The notes: a model not told the origin generated them from the sequence alone. 64,000 nucleotides of DNA from Pseudomonas sp. Leaf48 (GCF_001421885.1 NZ_LMLH01000010.1:45482-109481), one strand, 5' to 3'. Positions 9,726 through 19,254 are shown, counted from the first letter of the stretch. Translations and numbers: made by a program.

Positions 9726-10648
9726 GCGATTGTCGGCAGTACGATCTCGTCGCTGCGCTGAACCCCGGCGGTGAAGGCGCGGCAGAGCTCGAGGAATTCG
9801 CGCATGGCCGAGGTCTGGTATTTCTGTTTGTGCCAGATGAAATAGAACTGCCGCGCCAGATCCAGGTCCGGTGTTTCCACGGCCACCAGGCTGCCGCGGC
9901 GGAACGCATCGCGCAGTGCCAGCCTCGAAATGCAGCCAATCCCCAGGCCTGACTCCACCGCGCGTTTAATTGCTTCGGTGTGCTCAAGCTCCAGGCGAAT
10001 GTTCAGTGCGCTGTGATGGTGACGCATGGCCTGGTCGAAGGTCAGTCGCGTGCCCGAGCCTCGTTCCCGCAGGATCCAGGCTTCCTGGCTCAACTCGTCC
10101 ATGGTCGCCGAACCGCGCTTGGCCAGTGGATGCTGAGGGGCGCAAAACACCACCAGTTCGTCTTCGACCCAACTCTGGACTTCGATGTCCGGGTGGCTGC
10201 AATCACCTTCGATTAGACCCAGATCAATTTCATAGTGAGCTACTTGTTGCACGATATTGGCAGTGTTCTGCACGTGTAGCTTCACCTGGCTTTCCGGATG
10301 GCGCTGCATGAAGCTGCCGATCAGCAGCGTGGCCAGGTAATTGCCGATGGTCAGGGTCGCCCCCACTGCCAGCGAGCCGAAACCGGACTTGCCATTGAGC
10401 AGGTCTTCGATCTCCTTGGCCTGATCGAGCAGGGCCACGGCTTGTGGCAGCAACTGCTTACCGAGGGCGTTGAGGCTCAGCCGTTTGCCGGCACGGTCGA
10501 ACAGCTGGCAGCTGCACTGACGCTCCAGTTCGGTGATCGAGGTGCTCGCCGCCGATTGCGAGAGGTTAAGCAGGCCCGCAGCACGGGACACGCTTTCCTG
10601 CTGGGCGACGGCGACGAAGACTTGAAGTTGACGGAGAGTAAATCGCAT
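9722..10648 (-). CDS. finR: LysR-family regulator FinR
   Basis: LysR-type regulator of 308 residues: N-terminal winged HTH (FTLRQLQVFVAVAQQESVSR, then AAGLLNLSQSAASTSITELE) and a C-terminal type-2 periplasmic-binding-like effector domain. It is transcribed divergently from fpr, and in P. putida and P. aeruginosa FinR is needed for oxidative-stress induction of fpr, so the name rests on similarity plus this arrangement. The frame is open 49 codons further upstream, but the ATG at 10648 (MRFTLRQLQVFV) is the normal LysR start. Confidence 0.88.
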   Translation of the reverse strand: MRFTLRQLQVFVAVAQQESVSRAAGLLNLSQSAASTSITELERQCSCQLFDRAGKRLSLNALGKQLLPQAVALLDQAKEIEDLLNGKSGFGSLAVGATLTIGNYLATLLIGSFMQRHPESQVKLHVQNTANIVQQVAHYEIDLGLIEGDCSHPDIEVQSWVEDELVVFCAPQHPLAKRGSATMDELSQEAWILRERGSGTRLTFDQAMRHHHSALNIRLELEHTEAIKRAVESGLGIGCISRLALRDAFRRGSLVAVETPDLDLARQFYFIWHKQKYQTSAMREFLELCRAFTAGVQRSDEIVLPTIA

Positions 10649-10660
10649 ATCGATATAACC

Positions 10661-10673
10661 GATAACCCTTATC
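10661..10673. promoter_or_regulatory. Candidate FinR operator
   Basis: A perfect inverted repeat GATAA-CCC-TTATC lies between divergent finR and fpr, 13 bases upstream of the finR start. The position and dyad suit autoregulation by a LysR protein and activation of fpr. The assignment is inference. Confidence 0.4.
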
Positions 10674-10784
10674 TTAATAATCCATTTAACAGATATTGTG
10701 TCTGCCTTTAGAATGCGATGCAATTGCGCAAAGCCGCTTGTCGTCCAAGACCAGGCGCAGAATATCTCCAGGAGTCCCACGTAC

Positions 10785-11564
10785 ATGAGCAACATGAACC
10801 ACGAGCGTGTCCTCAGTGTTCACCACTGGAACGACACTCTGTTCAGCTTCAAGTGCACCCGTGATCCGGGCCTGCGCTTCGAGAACGGTCAGTTCGTGAT
10901 GATCGGCCTGCAACAGCCCAACGGCCGCCCGCTTATGCGCGCTTACTCGATTGCCAGCCCAAACTGGGAAGAGCATCTGGAATTCTTCAGCATCAAGGTG
11001 CCGGATGGCCCGCTGACTTCCCAGTTGCAGCACCTGAAGGAAGGCGACGAGATCATCATCAGCAAGAAGCCTACCGGCACGCTGGTGCTGGATGACTTGA
11101 AGCCTGGCAAACATTTGTATCTGCTCAGCACCGGTACCGGTCTGGCGCCATTCATGAGCGTCATCCAGGACCCGGAAACCTACGAGCGTTTCGAAAAAGT
11201 GATCCTGTGCCACGGCGTACGTTACGTCAACGAAGTCGCCTACCGCGAATTCATCACCGAGCACCTGCCGCAGAACGAGTTCTTCGGCGATGCACTGCGT
11301 GACAAGTTGATCTACTACCCGACCGTGACCCGCGAGCCGTTCGAGAACGAAGGGCGCCTGACCGACCTGATGCGCAGCGGCAAGCTGTTCAGCGACATCG
11401 GCCTGCCGCCGATCAACCCGCAGGACGACCGCGCCATGCTGTGCGGCAGCCCGAGCATGCTCGACGAGACCAGCGAAGTGTTGAATAGCTTCGGCCTGAA
11501 AGTTTCGCCGCGGATGCGCGAGCCGGGTGACTACCTGATCGAGCGTGCGTTCGTCGAGAAGTGA
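10785..11564 (+). CDS. fpr: Ferredoxin--NADP+ reductase
   Basis: Flavoenzyme exchanging electrons between NADPH and ferredoxin or flavodoxin, used for Fe-S repair and oxidative-stress defence. The 259-residue protein shows the FAD motif R52-x-Y-S (RAYSIAS), the NADP-binding STGTGLAPFMSV motif and the CGSPSML segment. It ends in FVEK, as bacterial class FPRs do, without the terminal Tyr of plant enzymes. AGGAG at 10770-10774 supports the ATG at 10785; the frame is open 29 codons further upstream. Divergent from finR. Confidence 0.95.
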   Translation: MSNMNHERVLSVHHWNDTLFSFKCTRDPGLRFENGQFVMIGLQQPNGRPLMRAYSIASPNWEEHLEFFSIKVPDGPLTSQLQHLKEGDEIIISKKPTGTLVLDDLKPGKHLYLLSTGTGLAPFMSVIQDPETYERFEKVILCHGVRYVNEVAYREFITEHLPQNEFFGDALRDKLIYYPTVTREPFENEGRLTDLMRSGKLFSDIGLPPINPQDDRAMLCGSPSMLDETSEVLNSFGLKVSPRMREPGDYLIERAFVEK

Positions 11565-11573
11565 CCTTGGTCT

Positions 11574-11690
11574 CCTGTAGGTGCGAGCATGCTCGCGATG
11601 GAGGTCAACGATAACGCGGGAAGCTTGATACCCCGCGGCGTCCTCAGGTCTTTTCGCGAGCATTCGTACGTCGACCGGCTGCTCCTGCAG
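11574..11690. repeat. Degenerate paired REP element
   Basis: Starts CTGTAGGTGCGAGCATGCTC and ends with a diverged inverted copy (CGCGAGCATT...GCTCCTGCAG). It resembles the intact GTAGGAGCGAGC pairs elsewhere in the window but has several substitutions, so it is probably a decayed REPIN. Confidence 0.7.
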
Positions 11691-11710
11691 TAGATTTGAA
11701 GTGCAAAGAA

Positions 11711-11744
11711 AAGCCCGCATGGCCTGGGAAGGTCATGCGGGCTT
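11711..11744. terminator. Bidirectional terminator between fpr and trmO
   Basis: Stem AAGCCCGCATG/CATGCGGGCTT with a 12-base loop. T-rich runs follow on both strands (GCTTTTTCG on plus, GCTTTTCTT on minus), which suits termination of both convergent genes. Confidence 0.88.
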
Positions 11745-11759
11745 TTTCGTTTCAGGTGT

Positions 11760-12458
11760 TCAGCCCTTTGCGGGAATGACTTCCAGCACCCGGATCAACT
11801 CCGGCGTCGGATAGTGCCAGCGCACGTCCAGATCCCAGAACTGCGCGCCATATTCCCGCTCGGGCGCAGGCGTCTGATACGCCGGCCGCGGATCTTGTGC
11901 CAGGCATTGCTCGATCAGCTCCACCAATGGCTCTGCAAGGCGCTGGGCATGCCCGTGGGCCTGTTGCAGTGCTGAGTCCGTCCACTGCACGGCAATCAAC
12001 TGTGGCGCTGCGCTGGCGATGCTGTTGGACGCTGTATCAATGATATCGGCATAGGGAACGTAGGGTTTGATGTCGAGAACCGGCGTGCCGTCCAGCAGGT
12101 CGATACCGGAAATCCACAGGCGATTGGCTTCGACCTTGTCGAGTTTGACCACGGACTGGCCGATGCCATTGGGGCGGTGGGTCGCGCGAGTGGCGAACAC
12201 CCCCATGGATTTGTTGCCGCCGAGGCGAGGCGGGCGGACTTTCAAGCGCGGTTTTTCCTCCAGGGCCTGGTGGAACAGGAACAGCAGCCAGACATGGCTG
12301 ACCTGCTCCAGCCCTTGCACCGCGTCGCCCTGATCGAACGGCGCAACCAGTTCCAGCACGCCACGCGCGGCAGGTGCCAGTTGCGGTTGGCGCGGGATGG
12401 CGAATTTCTCCTTGAAGCAGGAGCGCACGAAGCCGATGGGGGAAACGCTGTAGGTCAT
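11760..12458 (-). CDS. trmO: tRNA (N6-threonylcarbamoyladenosine(37)-N6)-methyltransferase TrmO
   Basis: TrmO (formerly TsaA/YaeB) methylates t6A37 to m6t6A in tRNA-Thr using S-adenosylmethionine. The 232-residue product has the small beta-barrel catalytic domain with SPIGFVRSCFKEKFAIPRQP at the start, the G-L-E-x-x-S-H-V-W-L-L-F region, RATHRPNGIGQSVV near residue 95, and DLLDGTPVLDIKPYVPYAD near 125. A C-terminal extension follows from about 160, as in gammaproteobacterial TrmO. Confidence 0.93.
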   Translation of the reverse strand: MTYSVSPIGFVRSCFKEKFAIPRQPQLAPAARGVLELVAPFDQGDAVQGLEQVSHVWLLFLFHQALEEKPRLKVRPPRLGGNKSMGVFATRATHRPNGIGQSVVKLDKVEANRLWISGIDLLDGTPVLDIKPYVPYADIIDTASNSIASAAPQLIAVQWTDSALQQAHGHAQRLAEPLVELIEQCLAQDPRPAYQTPAPEREYGAQFWDLDVRWHYPTPELIRVLEVIPAKG

Positions 12459-12533
12459 GGTTTGGGTCGAGGCGGGATTAGGGGGGGCATGATAACCCGA
12501 TCAACCCATGCATCGTTGTGCCACTGAGTCCGT

Positions 12534-12625
12534 CATCGCGGGCAAGCCACGCTCCCACAGATTTTGTGTCTGCCGCAATATCGGACACGACACAAAACCT
12601 GTGGGAGCGTGGCTTGCCCGCGATG
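12534..12625. repeat. Paired REP element (REPIN)
   Basis: Two inverted arms (CATCGCGGGCAAGCCACGCT... and its complement ending AGCGTGGCTTGCCCGCGATG) around a short centre. The extended arms also contain inverted ATTTTGTGTC/GACACAAAA-like sequence. It sits between trmO and rhlG. Confidence 0.9.
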
Positions 12626-12640
12626 GCAGCACCGCCGATC

Positions 12641-13411
12641 TCAGAGGCTGAAACCCCCATCGAGCGCAATGATATTTCCGGTCATGTAAGCCCCTGCCGT
12701 ACTCGCCAGGCTGATCGCCAGCGCCGCCATCTCTTCCTCTCGCCCCCAGCGCTTCATCGGAATCAACGCCGTATCCTGTGCCAGTGCCTGCTCATCACTG
12801 CCGATGTGCTGGGTCATCTTGCTCGGAAAACGTCCGGGGGCGATCACGTTGACGTTGATGTGCTGGCTGACCAGTTCCCGCGCCAGAATCCGCGACAGTT
12901 GATGCAGGGCCGCTTTGCTCGGGCCGTAGGCATAAGCCTGTTCACCGAAGGAAGAAATCCCGGCCACCGAGCCGATATTGATGATTCGCGCGGGACTGGC
13001 TTCAGAACCAGCCTTGCGCAGTAGTGGCAGGAACTGCTGGATGCAGTTGAACACCGAGGTCACGTTGAGCTGCATGACCTTTTCCCAGCCCTTGACCGGG
13101 TAGCTTTCCAGTGGCGCGCCCCAGGTGGTGCCGGCGTTGTTCACCAGAATGTCGAGGTGGCTGATCTGCTTGCCCAGTTGCGTGGCCAGTTGCAGCACGC
13201 CTTCTTCGCTGGCGAGGTTGGCCGCAATGCCATGGCAATGACCCAGCGCACCCAACTCATCGGCTGTTTGCTGGCAGGCTTGGGCATCACGGGCGCAGAC
13301 GTATACGGTGGCGCCTGCCTCGACAAAGGCCTTGGCGATCATTTTGCCGATACCGCGAGTGCCGCCGGTCACCAGGGCAGTGCGGCCTCGTAGGGAAAAG
13401 TAGGGGTGCAT
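12641..13411 (-). CDS. rhlG: Short-chain dehydrogenase RhlG
   Basis: NADPH-dependent beta-ketoacyl reductase-type SDR of 256 residues. It has the cofactor motif TGGTRGIG (15-22), NNAG (91-94), catalytic S148 and Y162-x-x-x-K166 (YGPSK), and a C-terminal GG segment. The N-terminus MHPYFSLRGRTALVTGG and overall sequence match P. aeruginosa RhlG, first linked to rhamnolipid precursor supply, though its role there is disputed. No rhlAB genes are in this window, so a general fatty-acid role is equally possible. AAGGA lies 6 bases before the ATG. Confidence 0.85.
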   Translation of the reverse strand: MHPYFSLRGRTALVTGGTRGIGKMIAKAFVEAGATVYVCARDAQACQQTADELGALGHCHGIAANLASEEGVLQLATQLGKQISHLDILVNNAGTTWGAPLESYPVKGWEKVMQLNVTSVFNCIQQFLPLLRKAGSEASPARIINIGSVAGISSFGEQAYAYGPSKAALHQLSRILARELVSQHINVNVIAPGRFPSKMTQHIGSDEQALAQDTALIPMKRWGREEEMAALAISLASTAGAYMTGNIIALDGGFSL

Positions 13412-13525
13412 GGCGAATCCTTCGGAGCTGAGGGTGCCTACACCCTAGCCGTCAGCCGCCGGAGGCGGAGCCACTATTTATGCGCGCAATGGTGGGTCAT
13501 ACGACCTGAGCCACCACCACCCCCC

Positions 13526-13626
13526 TGTAGGAGCGAGCCTGCTCGCGAAAAAAACCGAGGATACCGCGGGTATTCAGGTTACCCGCGTTATCGTTCACGT
13601 CCATCGCGAGCCTGCTCGCTCCTACA
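13526..13626. repeat. Paired REP element (REPIN)
   Basis: Perfect outer arms TGTAGGAGCGAGCCTGCTCG and inverted complement at the other end, enclosing about 55 bases. It occupies much of the gap between rhlG and the DUF1456 gene; the rest of that gap shows nothing assignable. Confidence 0.92.
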
Positions 13627-13695
13627 AGGAGTTTTGGCGTTTCGGTGATTTTTGTCTGGCAGCCCTTGCAGGACGAGTGCGGGAGCCGTGACGAT

Positions 13696-14166
13696 TTATT
13701 GCGGGCGCACGCGCAGGGTCAGGCCCTTGAGGAAATTACGCAGCAACTGGTCGCCACACGGGCGGTAGTTGGTGTGACCGAACTTGCGGAACAGTGCGCT
13801 CAGCTCAGGCTTGGACACCGGGAACTCGGCGGCCTTGAGGATCGCGTGCATGTCGTCTTCTTTGAGTTCGAAGGCCACGCGCAGTTTTTTCAGGATGATG
13901 TTGTTGGTCACCGGCACTTCGATCGGCTGCGGTGGACGGCTTTCGTCCTTGCCGCGCTTGAAGATCACCAGGCCATCGAGGAAGTGCGCCATGACTTCGT
14001 CAGGGCAGCGTACGAAGCCTTCTTCGTCTTCTTCTTTCTTGTCGAGGTAAGTCAGCAGGTCTGGCAGGGTTACGTCCATGCCGCCGAGCTTGATGATCTC
14101 GATGACTTTCTTGTCGCTGATGTCGAGCATGTAGCGCACGCTGCGCAGTACGTCGTTGTGAATCAT
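13696..14166 (-). CDS. DUF1456 family protein (YehS-like)
   Basis: Cytoplasmic protein of 156 residues with two copies of the DUF1456 helical unit: one at about 4-70 (NDVLRSVRYMLDISDKKVIE, then IIKLGG) and one at about 90-155 (NNIILKKLRVAFELKEDDMH, then AILKAA). Each copy shares the [IL]LxxLRxxxxLxxxDxxxI pattern. The same internal duplication is seen in E. coli YehS. Function is unknown. It lies 75 bases downstream of the pseudouridine-synthase-like gene on the same strand. Confidence 0.88.
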   Translation of the reverse strand: MIHNDVLRSVRYMLDISDKKVIEIIKLGGMDVTLPDLLTYLDKKEEDEEGFVRCPDEVMAHFLDGLVIFKRGKDESRPPQPIEVPVTNNIILKKLRVAFELKEDDMHAILKAAEFPVSKPELSALFRKFGHTNYRPCGDQLLRNFLKGLTLRVRPQ

Positions 14167-14241
14167 GGTGTGCAGTCCTGATATTCAGCAGTGGGTGCCG
14201 CATAAGCTGCGGCACCAAAATGTGTGGCGGCGTGAGAAGGT

Positions 14242-14952
14242 TTAGAACTTCTCTTTGCCGGACAGGTAGCGCCATTGCCCCACGGGCACCTTGCCGATGG
14301 ACACGCCGCCGATGCGAATGCGGCGGATACCCACGACCTTCAGGCCGACGGCCTGGCAGAACAGGGCGATCACCCCCGGTTGCGGGTTCTTCATGGCAAA
14401 GCGCAGGCGGTTTTCGTTCTGCCAGCTGGCCTTGACCGCCGGCAGTTCCTTGCCCTTCCAGGTCAGGCCATGCTGCAAGCGATTGAGACCATGCTCGACC
14501 ATGTTGCCTTCGACTTCGACCACGTATTCCTGCTCGATCTTGTTGGAGTCGGCAGTGAGCTTGCGCAGGATCTTCCAGTCCTGGGTGAACACCAGCAGGC
14601 CGCTGGCGTTGGCCTGCAGGTCGGTGCTGGCAGTCAGGCGCTGGAAGTGACCCTTGAGCGGGCGTTTGCCGTAGCGGTGTTCTTCGCTCAGGGTCTCGGC
14701 GGTGATGGTCGCCATGGCGGTGTCCGCGTCCATGCCGGCGGGCACGTTGAACAGGATGGTGACCGGTTCCGGTGCGGTGGCCTTGGCCTCTGGATCGAGC
14801 TCGACTTTTTGCGCGCCGACCTTGAACTGCGGCTCGTCGATGACTTCGCCGTCGACGGTGACCCAGCCGCCCTCGATGAACAGCTCAGCCTCCCGACGGG
14901 AACAGCCGACGAGTTCGATGAGGCGTTTGGAGAGACGAATCGGGTCAGTCAT
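14242..14952 (-). CDS. RluF/RsuA-type rRNA pseudouridine synthase-like protein
   Basis: The 236-residue product has an N-terminal S4 RNA-binding domain (IRLSKRLIELVGCSRREAEL, then FIEGGWVTVDG at 5-37), then an RsuA-type catalytic fold with VVEVEG and PGVIALFCQAVGLKVVGIRR. The catalytic loop is unusual. Family members have G-R-L-D-x-x-T-x-G-L, but here the aligned residues are T110-D-L-Q113-A-N-A-S-G118-L, so Gln occupies the catalytic Asp position and Asp111 lies two residues earlier. It may use a shifted Asp or be inactive. The ATG at 14952 (MTDPIRLSK) is preferred to an upstream in-frame start. Confidence 0.82.
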   Translation of the reverse strand: MTDPIRLSKRLIELVGCSRREAELFIEGGWVTVDGEVIDEPQFKVGAQKVELDPEAKATAPEPVTILFNVPAGMDADTAMATITAETLSEEHRYGKRPLKGHFQRLTASTDLQANASGLLVFTQDWKILRKLTADSNKIEQEYVVEVEGNMVEHGLNRLQHGLTWKGKELPAVKASWQNENRLRFAMKNPQPGVIALFCQAVGLKVVGIRRIRIGGVSIGKVPVGQWRYLSGKEKF

Positions 14953-15036
14953 GTCAGGGCCGTAACAAAAAAGGGGTGGGCATTGTACCTGCCTGGCGCC
15001 GGTTAAGCCCGGTTCCATTTGTACCATGCGGCTTTT

Positions 15037-15124
15037 TGTGGGAGCGGGCTTGCTCGCGAAGGCGGTGTGTCAGTAGATGATATGTGTCTGATATACCGTC
15101 TTCGCGAGCAAGCCCGCTCCCACA
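15037..15124. repeat. Paired REP element (REPIN)
   Basis: Arms TGTGGGAGCGGGCTTGCTCG and the inverted complement, about 40 bases apart, between the pseudouridine-synthase-like gene and the GNAT gene. Confidence 0.92.
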
Positions 15125-15140
15125 TTCGTGTCGTGTTGTG

Positions 15141-15614
15141 TCAGCCGTGTTGTGAGCGCTGCTGATTCTGCCGCATGCGCATATGCAACAACGGATACGG
15201 CTGCCCCATGCCATCGACTTCCGAGCGACCGATTACCTCGAAGCCCTGTTTGAAATAAAACCCCAGGGCTTGCGGGTTCTGTTCGTTGACGTCCAGTTCA
15301 TCGGCGTTCAGATGCTCCATGGCATAGCGCAGCAGTTGCTTGCCCAGGCCATGGCCGCGGTGTCTCGGGTCGATGAACAGCATCTCGATCTTGCCCGCTG
15401 CGACGCCAGCGAAGCCGGTGATGCGCTGGCCCGAGTCTTTGGTGCAGACCAGCATCACCGCATCGAGGTAGCGGGTCAGCACCAGATCCTTGAGCAGCAG
15501 GATGTAGCTTTCCGGCAGAAAGTCGTGGGTCGCGCGAACCGAGGCCTCCCAGACCCGGGTCAGTTCCTGGTAGTCGCTCTGTTTCGGTGTGTGGATGACC
15601 GAATGCTGACGCAT
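15141..15614 (-). CDS. GNAT-family N-acetyltransferase
   Basis: Acetyl-CoA-dependent acetyltransferase of about 157 residues. The acetyl-CoA pyrophosphate loop is R-G-H-G-L-G-K (RHRGHGLGKQLL), preceded by EMLFIDP and followed by NEQNPQALGFYFKQGFEVIG, the usual GNAT motif B. The N-terminus RVWEASVRATHDFL resembles the E. coli PhnO/YjaB-type subset. The ATG at 15614 (MRQHSVIHTP) is chosen; an in-frame ATG at 15662 would add 16 residues of unlikely sequence. Substrate unknown. Confidence 0.82.
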   Translation of the reverse strand: MRQHSVIHTPKQSDYQELTRVWEASVRATHDFLPESYILLLKDLVLTRYLDAVMLVCTKDSGQRITGFAGVAAGKIEMLFIDPRHRGHGLGKQLLRYAMEHLNADELDVNEQNPQALGFYFKQGFEVIGRSEVDGMGQPYPLLHMRMRQNQQRSQHG

Positions 15615-15677
15615 GTCCGTCTGCCCCTTGTGGGTGAATGATGGGAATCCTTCCATCTGCAAACGATAGCCGTAAAA

Positions 15678-15710
15678 AAGCCCCGCATCTCGTCAAGAGA
15701 GCGGGGCTTT
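15678..15710 (-). terminator. rimO terminator
   Basis: Stem AAAGCCCCGC/GCGGGGCTTT with an inner TCTC/GAGA pairing. On the minus strand it is followed by six T residues, just downstream of the rimO stop. An A/T-rich run on the plus strand means it could also work in reverse. Confidence 0.88.
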
Positions 15711-15725
15711 TCATATTTTTTGCGT

Positions 15726-17063
15726 TTAGATCTGTTCAGCCCACAGGTCGTATTCGTCGGCGTCGGTCACTTTGCACCAGACCTTGTCGCCCGGCTTGAG
15801 GTTGCTGCCGTTGTCGATGAATACGTTGCCGTCGATTTCCGGGGCATCGAAGAAGCAACGGCCAACCGCGCCTTGCTCGTCGACTTCATCGACCAGCACT
15901 TCGATTTCACGGCCGATGCGCATTTGCAGGCGCGCCGAGCTGATGGCTTGCTGGTGCGCCATGAAGCGATCCCAGCGGTCCTGCTTGACGTCGTCCGGCA
16001 CCACTTCCAGGTTCAGGTCGTTGGCCGGTGCACCTTCAACAGGCGAGTACTGGAAGCAGCCGACGCGGTCGAGCTGGGCTTCGGTCAGCCAGTTCAGCAG
16101 GTACTGGAAGTCTTCTTCGGTTTCGCCCGGGAAGCCGACGATGAAGGTCGAACGGATGATCAGGTCCGGGCAGATTTCGCGCCAGTTCTTGATGCGGGCC
16201 AGGGTCTTGTCTTCGAACGCCGGGCGTTTCATCGACTTCAACACTTTCGGGCTGGCGTGCTGGAACGGAATGTCCAGGTACGGCAGGATTTTCCCGGCGG
16301 CCATCAGCGGGATCAACTCGTCAACGTGCGGGTATGGGTAAACGTAGTGCAGGCGTACCCAGACGCCGAGGGTGCTGAGGGCTTCGCAAAGTTCGGTCAT
16401 GCGGGTTTTCACCGGCGCGCCGTTCCAGAAGCCGGTGCGGTACTTCACGTCGACGCCGTAGGCGCTGGTGTCCTGGGAGATGACCAGCAGTTCCTTGACG
16501 CCGGATTTGACCAGGCGCTGGGCCTCGTCGAGTACATCACCGACAGGGCGGCTGACCAGTTTGCCGCGCATCGAGGGGATGATGCAGAAGCTGCAGCTGT
16601 GGTTGCAGCCTTCGGAAATCTTCAGGTAGGCGTAGTGGCGCGGGGTCAGTTTGATCCCTTGTGGCGGCACCAGGTCGATCAGCGGGTTGTGATCCTGTCT
16701 CGGCGGCACGACTTCGTGCACGGCGTTGACCACTTGCTCGTACTGCTGCGGACCGGTCACGGCCAGCACGCTCGGGTGCACGTTGCGGATGTTGCCTTCT
16801 TCGACGCCCATGCAGCCGGTCACGATGACCTTGCCGTTTTCCTTGATGGCTTCGCCGATCACTTCCAGGGACTCGGCCTTGGCCGAATCGATGAAGCCGC
16901 AGGTGTTGACGACCACTACGTCAGCGTCCTGATAAGTGGACACGACGTCATAGCCTTCCATGCGCAGCTGGGTAAGGATGCGCTCGGAGTCGACCAGTGC
17001 TTTGGGGCAACCCAGGGATACGAAGCCAACCTTGGGATTGGCCGGCGCAGGAGTGGTGGACAT
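15726..17063 (-). CDS. rimO: Ribosomal protein S12 methylthiotransferase RimO
   Basis: Radical-SAM enzyme that adds a methylthio group to Asp89 of ribosomal protein S12. The 445-residue protein has the N-terminal UPF0004 domain with three cluster Cys ([22 protein letters not shown]), the radical-SAM C-x3-C-x2-C motif ([13 protein letters not shown]) near residue 150, and a C-terminal TRAM domain ([20 protein letters not shown]). CCGAGG lies about 6 bases before the ATG. Confidence 0.97.
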   Translation of the reverse strand: MSTTPAPANPKVGFVSLGCPKALVDSERILTQLRMEGYDVVSTYQDADVVVVNTCGFIDSAKAESLEVIGEAIKENGKVIVTGCMGVEEGNIRNVHPSVLAVTGPQQYEQVVNAVHEVVPPRQDHNPLIDLVPPQGIKLTPRHYAYLKISEGCNHSCSFCIIPSMRGKLVSRPVGDVLDEAQRLVKSGVKELLVISQDTSAYGVDVKYRTGFWNGAPVKTRMTELCEALSTLGVWVRLHYVYPYPHVDELIPLMAAGKILPYLDIPFQHASPKVLKSMKRPAFEDKTLARIKNWREICPDLIIRSTFIVGFPGETEEDFQYLLNWLTEAQLDRVGCFQYSPVEGAPANDLNLEVVPDDVKQDRWDRFMAHQQAISSARLQMRIGREIEVLVDEVDEQGAVGRCFFDAPEIDGNVFIDNGSNLKPGDKVWCKVTDADEYDLWAEQI

Positions 17064-17352
17064 GTCTAACCTCGGTATTTGTGACGCCTCCAGCCGTGAT
17101 CGGCAAGGCGACAGACGGGCGCTTTATCGCGCCTCTGATCAAAAAGTGCGCAATTCTAGCGATGGCGGGCGCACTTGACCAGCTTTATGCAGGGAAATAC
17201 GACGAGTGCTGCGCTATGCTTCGCGCCGTGGGGCATCAGCGAATTTTTACTGTCAACAAAACGTCTGTAACGTGAAGTAAAACAGAGCATGCTGCGTGAC
17301 AAAGCATAGTGCTTCTTTCAAAGAAGCCGGGTTTGGGAATCAGGAGTTCCGG

Positions 17353-19254
17353 ATGGGGCAGGCAAGTAGTCAGGCGGCAGGCGCCGAGCATTCGGCGGCG
17401 AAGCCGATCGGTATGCTGGTCGCAGCAGTCGGGGTGGTCTACGGCGACATCGGCACCAGTCCGTTGTACACCCTCAAAGAAGTGTTCTCCGGCGGCTATG
17501 GTGTGCCGGTCAACCATGATGGCGTGCTGGGCATTCTGGCGCTGATTTTCTGGTCGCTGATCTGGGTCGTTTCGATCAAGTACATGATGTTTGTCCTGCG
17601 CGCCGACAACCAGGGCGAAGGCGGAATTATGGCCTTGACTGCGCTGGCACGGCGGGCGGCGGCAGGGCATGCCAGGCTGCGCGGCTTTCTGGTGGTCTGC
17701 GGGTTGATCGGTGCCGCGTTGTTCTATGGCGACAGCATGATCACTCCGGCGATCTCCGTGTTGTCGGCGATTGAGGGCCTGGGCTTGGCGTTCGACGGCA
17801 TCGATCATTGGGTGGTGCCGCTGTCGTTGATCGTGTTGGTGGCGCTGTTCCTGATTCAACGCCACGGCACCGCGCGCATCGGCATCCTGTTCGGGCCGAT
17901 CATGGTCACCTGGTTTTTGGTGCTGGGTGCCCTGGGTGTCTACGGCATCCTGCAGCACCCGGAGGTACTGCAGGCGCTGAACCCGGCCTGGGGCGTGCGC
18001 TTTTTCATCGTGCACCCGGGCATGGGCGTGGCTATCCTCGGGGCGGTGGTGCTGGCGTTGACCGGTGCCGAAGCCTTGTACGCCGACATGGGCCACTTCG
18101 GGCGCAAGCCTATTGCCCGAGCATGGTTCATCCTGGTACTGCCGGCGCTGGTGCTCAACTACTTCGGTCAGGGTGCGTTGCTGCTGGGCGATCCGGAAGC
18201 CGCACGCAATCCGTTCTATCTGTTGGCGCCGAGCTGGGCGCTGATTCCGTTGGTTGGCTTGTCCACCCTGGCTACAGTGATTGCCTCCCAGGCGGTGATT
18301 TCCGGCGCGTTCTCCCTGACCCGCCAGGCGATCCAGCTTGGTTATATTCCGCGCATGCAGATCCAGCACACCTCCAGTGCCGAGCAGGGCCAGATCTACA
18401 TCGGCGCGGTGAACTGGTCGCTGATGGTTGGCGTCGTGCTGCTGGTGTTGGGCTTCGAGTCCTCCGGTGCCTTGGCGTCGGCCTACGGCGTGGCGGTGAC
18501 TGGCACCATGCTGATGACCAGCATTCTGGTGTCGGTGGTGATGCTGCTGTTGTGGAAGTGGCCACCGCTTCTCGCGGTGCCGATCTCACTGGGCTTCGTG
18601 CTGGTGGACGGTCTGTACTTCGCCGCCAACGTGCCGAAGATCGTTCAGGGCGGGGCATTCCCGGTCATCGCCGGTATTGCGCTGTTCGTGCTGATGACCA
18701 CCTGGAAACGCGGCAAACAGCTGCTGGTGGAGCGCATGGACGAGGGCGGGCTGCCACTGCCGATTTTCATCAGCAGTATCGCCGTGCAACCGCCGCATCG
18801 TGTCCAGGGGACAGCGGTGTTCCTTACCGCCCGCCCGGACGCCGTGCCCCACGCGCTGTTGCACAACCTGTTGCATAACCAGGTGCTGCACGAGCAAGTG
18901 GTGCTGCTGACCGTAGTGTATGAAGACATCCCGCGGGTACCGCCGACACGGCGCTTTGAGGTTGAGTCCCACGGCGAAGGGTTCTTCCGGGTGATCCTGC
19001 ACTTTGGCTTCATCGACGAGCCGGATGTGCCGCAAGCGCTGAAGTTGTGTCATCTCGATGACCTCGACTTCAGCCCGATGCGCACCACCTACTTCCTCAG
19101 TCGCGAGACGGTCATCGCTTCCAAGCTTGAAGGCATGGCTCGTTGGCGCGAGGCGTTGTTTGCGTTTATGTTGAAGAATGCCAACGGCAATTTGCGCTTC
19201 TTCAATCTGCCGCTGAACCGGGTGATTGAGCTGGGGACGCAGGTGGAGATGTAA
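17353..19254 (+). CDS. kup: Kup-family potassium uptake protein
   Basis: Inner-membrane K+/H+ symporter of 633 residues. It has 12 hydrophobic segments in the first ~430 residues and a cytoplasmic C-terminal domain. Motifs include [15 protein letters not shown] near the N-terminus, [27 protein letters not shown] and [23 protein letters not shown] sequence. CAGGAG at 17341-17346 with a 6-base spacer fixes the ATG at 17353; the frame is open 19 codons further upstream. The 289-base gap before it holds the rimO and kup promoters and a small CTTCTTT-C-AAAGAAG dyad at 17312-17326. Confidence 0.96.
   Translation: MGQASSQAAGAEHSAAKPIGMLVAAVGVVYGDIGTSPLYTLKEVFSGGYGVPVNHDGVLGILALIFWSLIWVVSIKYMMFVLRADNQGEGGIMALTALARRAAAGHARLRGFLVVCGLIGAALFYGDSMITPAISVLSAIEGLGLAFDGIDHWVVPLSLIVLVALFLIQRHGTARIGILFGPIMVTWFLVLGALGVYGILQHPEVLQALNPAWGVRFFIVHPGMGVAILGAVVLALTGAEALYADMGHFGRKPIARAWFILVLPALVLNYFGQGALLLGDPEAARNPFYLLAPSWALIPLVGLSTLATVIASQAVISGAFSLTRQAIQLGYIPRMQIQHTSSAEQGQIYIGAVNWSLMVGVVLLVLGFESSGALASAYGVAVTGTMLMTSILVSVVMLLLWKWPPLLAVPISLGFVLVDGLYFAANVPKIVQGGAFPVIAGIALFVLMTTWKRGKQLLVERMDEGGLPLPIFISSIAVQPPHRVQGTAVFLTARPDAVPHALLHNLLHNQVLHEQVVLLTVVYEDIPRVPPTRRFEVESHGEGFFRVILHFGFIDEPDVPQALKLCHLDDLDFSPMRTTYFLSRETVIASKLEGMARWREALFAFMLKNANGNLRFFNLPLNRVIELGTQVEM

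Noticed and set aside
12534..12625. Repeated inverted sequences considered as a CRISPR array
   Set aside because: They are paired REP palindromes with no regular spacers, and no cas genes are present.
15720..17069. Long plus-strand frame (449 codons) opposite rimO
   Set aside because: Antisense to rimO, Val/Asp/His-rich and without a ribosome-binding site or recognisable motif.
17236..18369. Minus-strand frame opposite kup, Gln/Arg/His-rich
   Set aside because: Antisense shadow; kup has clear membrane segments, motifs and ribosome-binding site.
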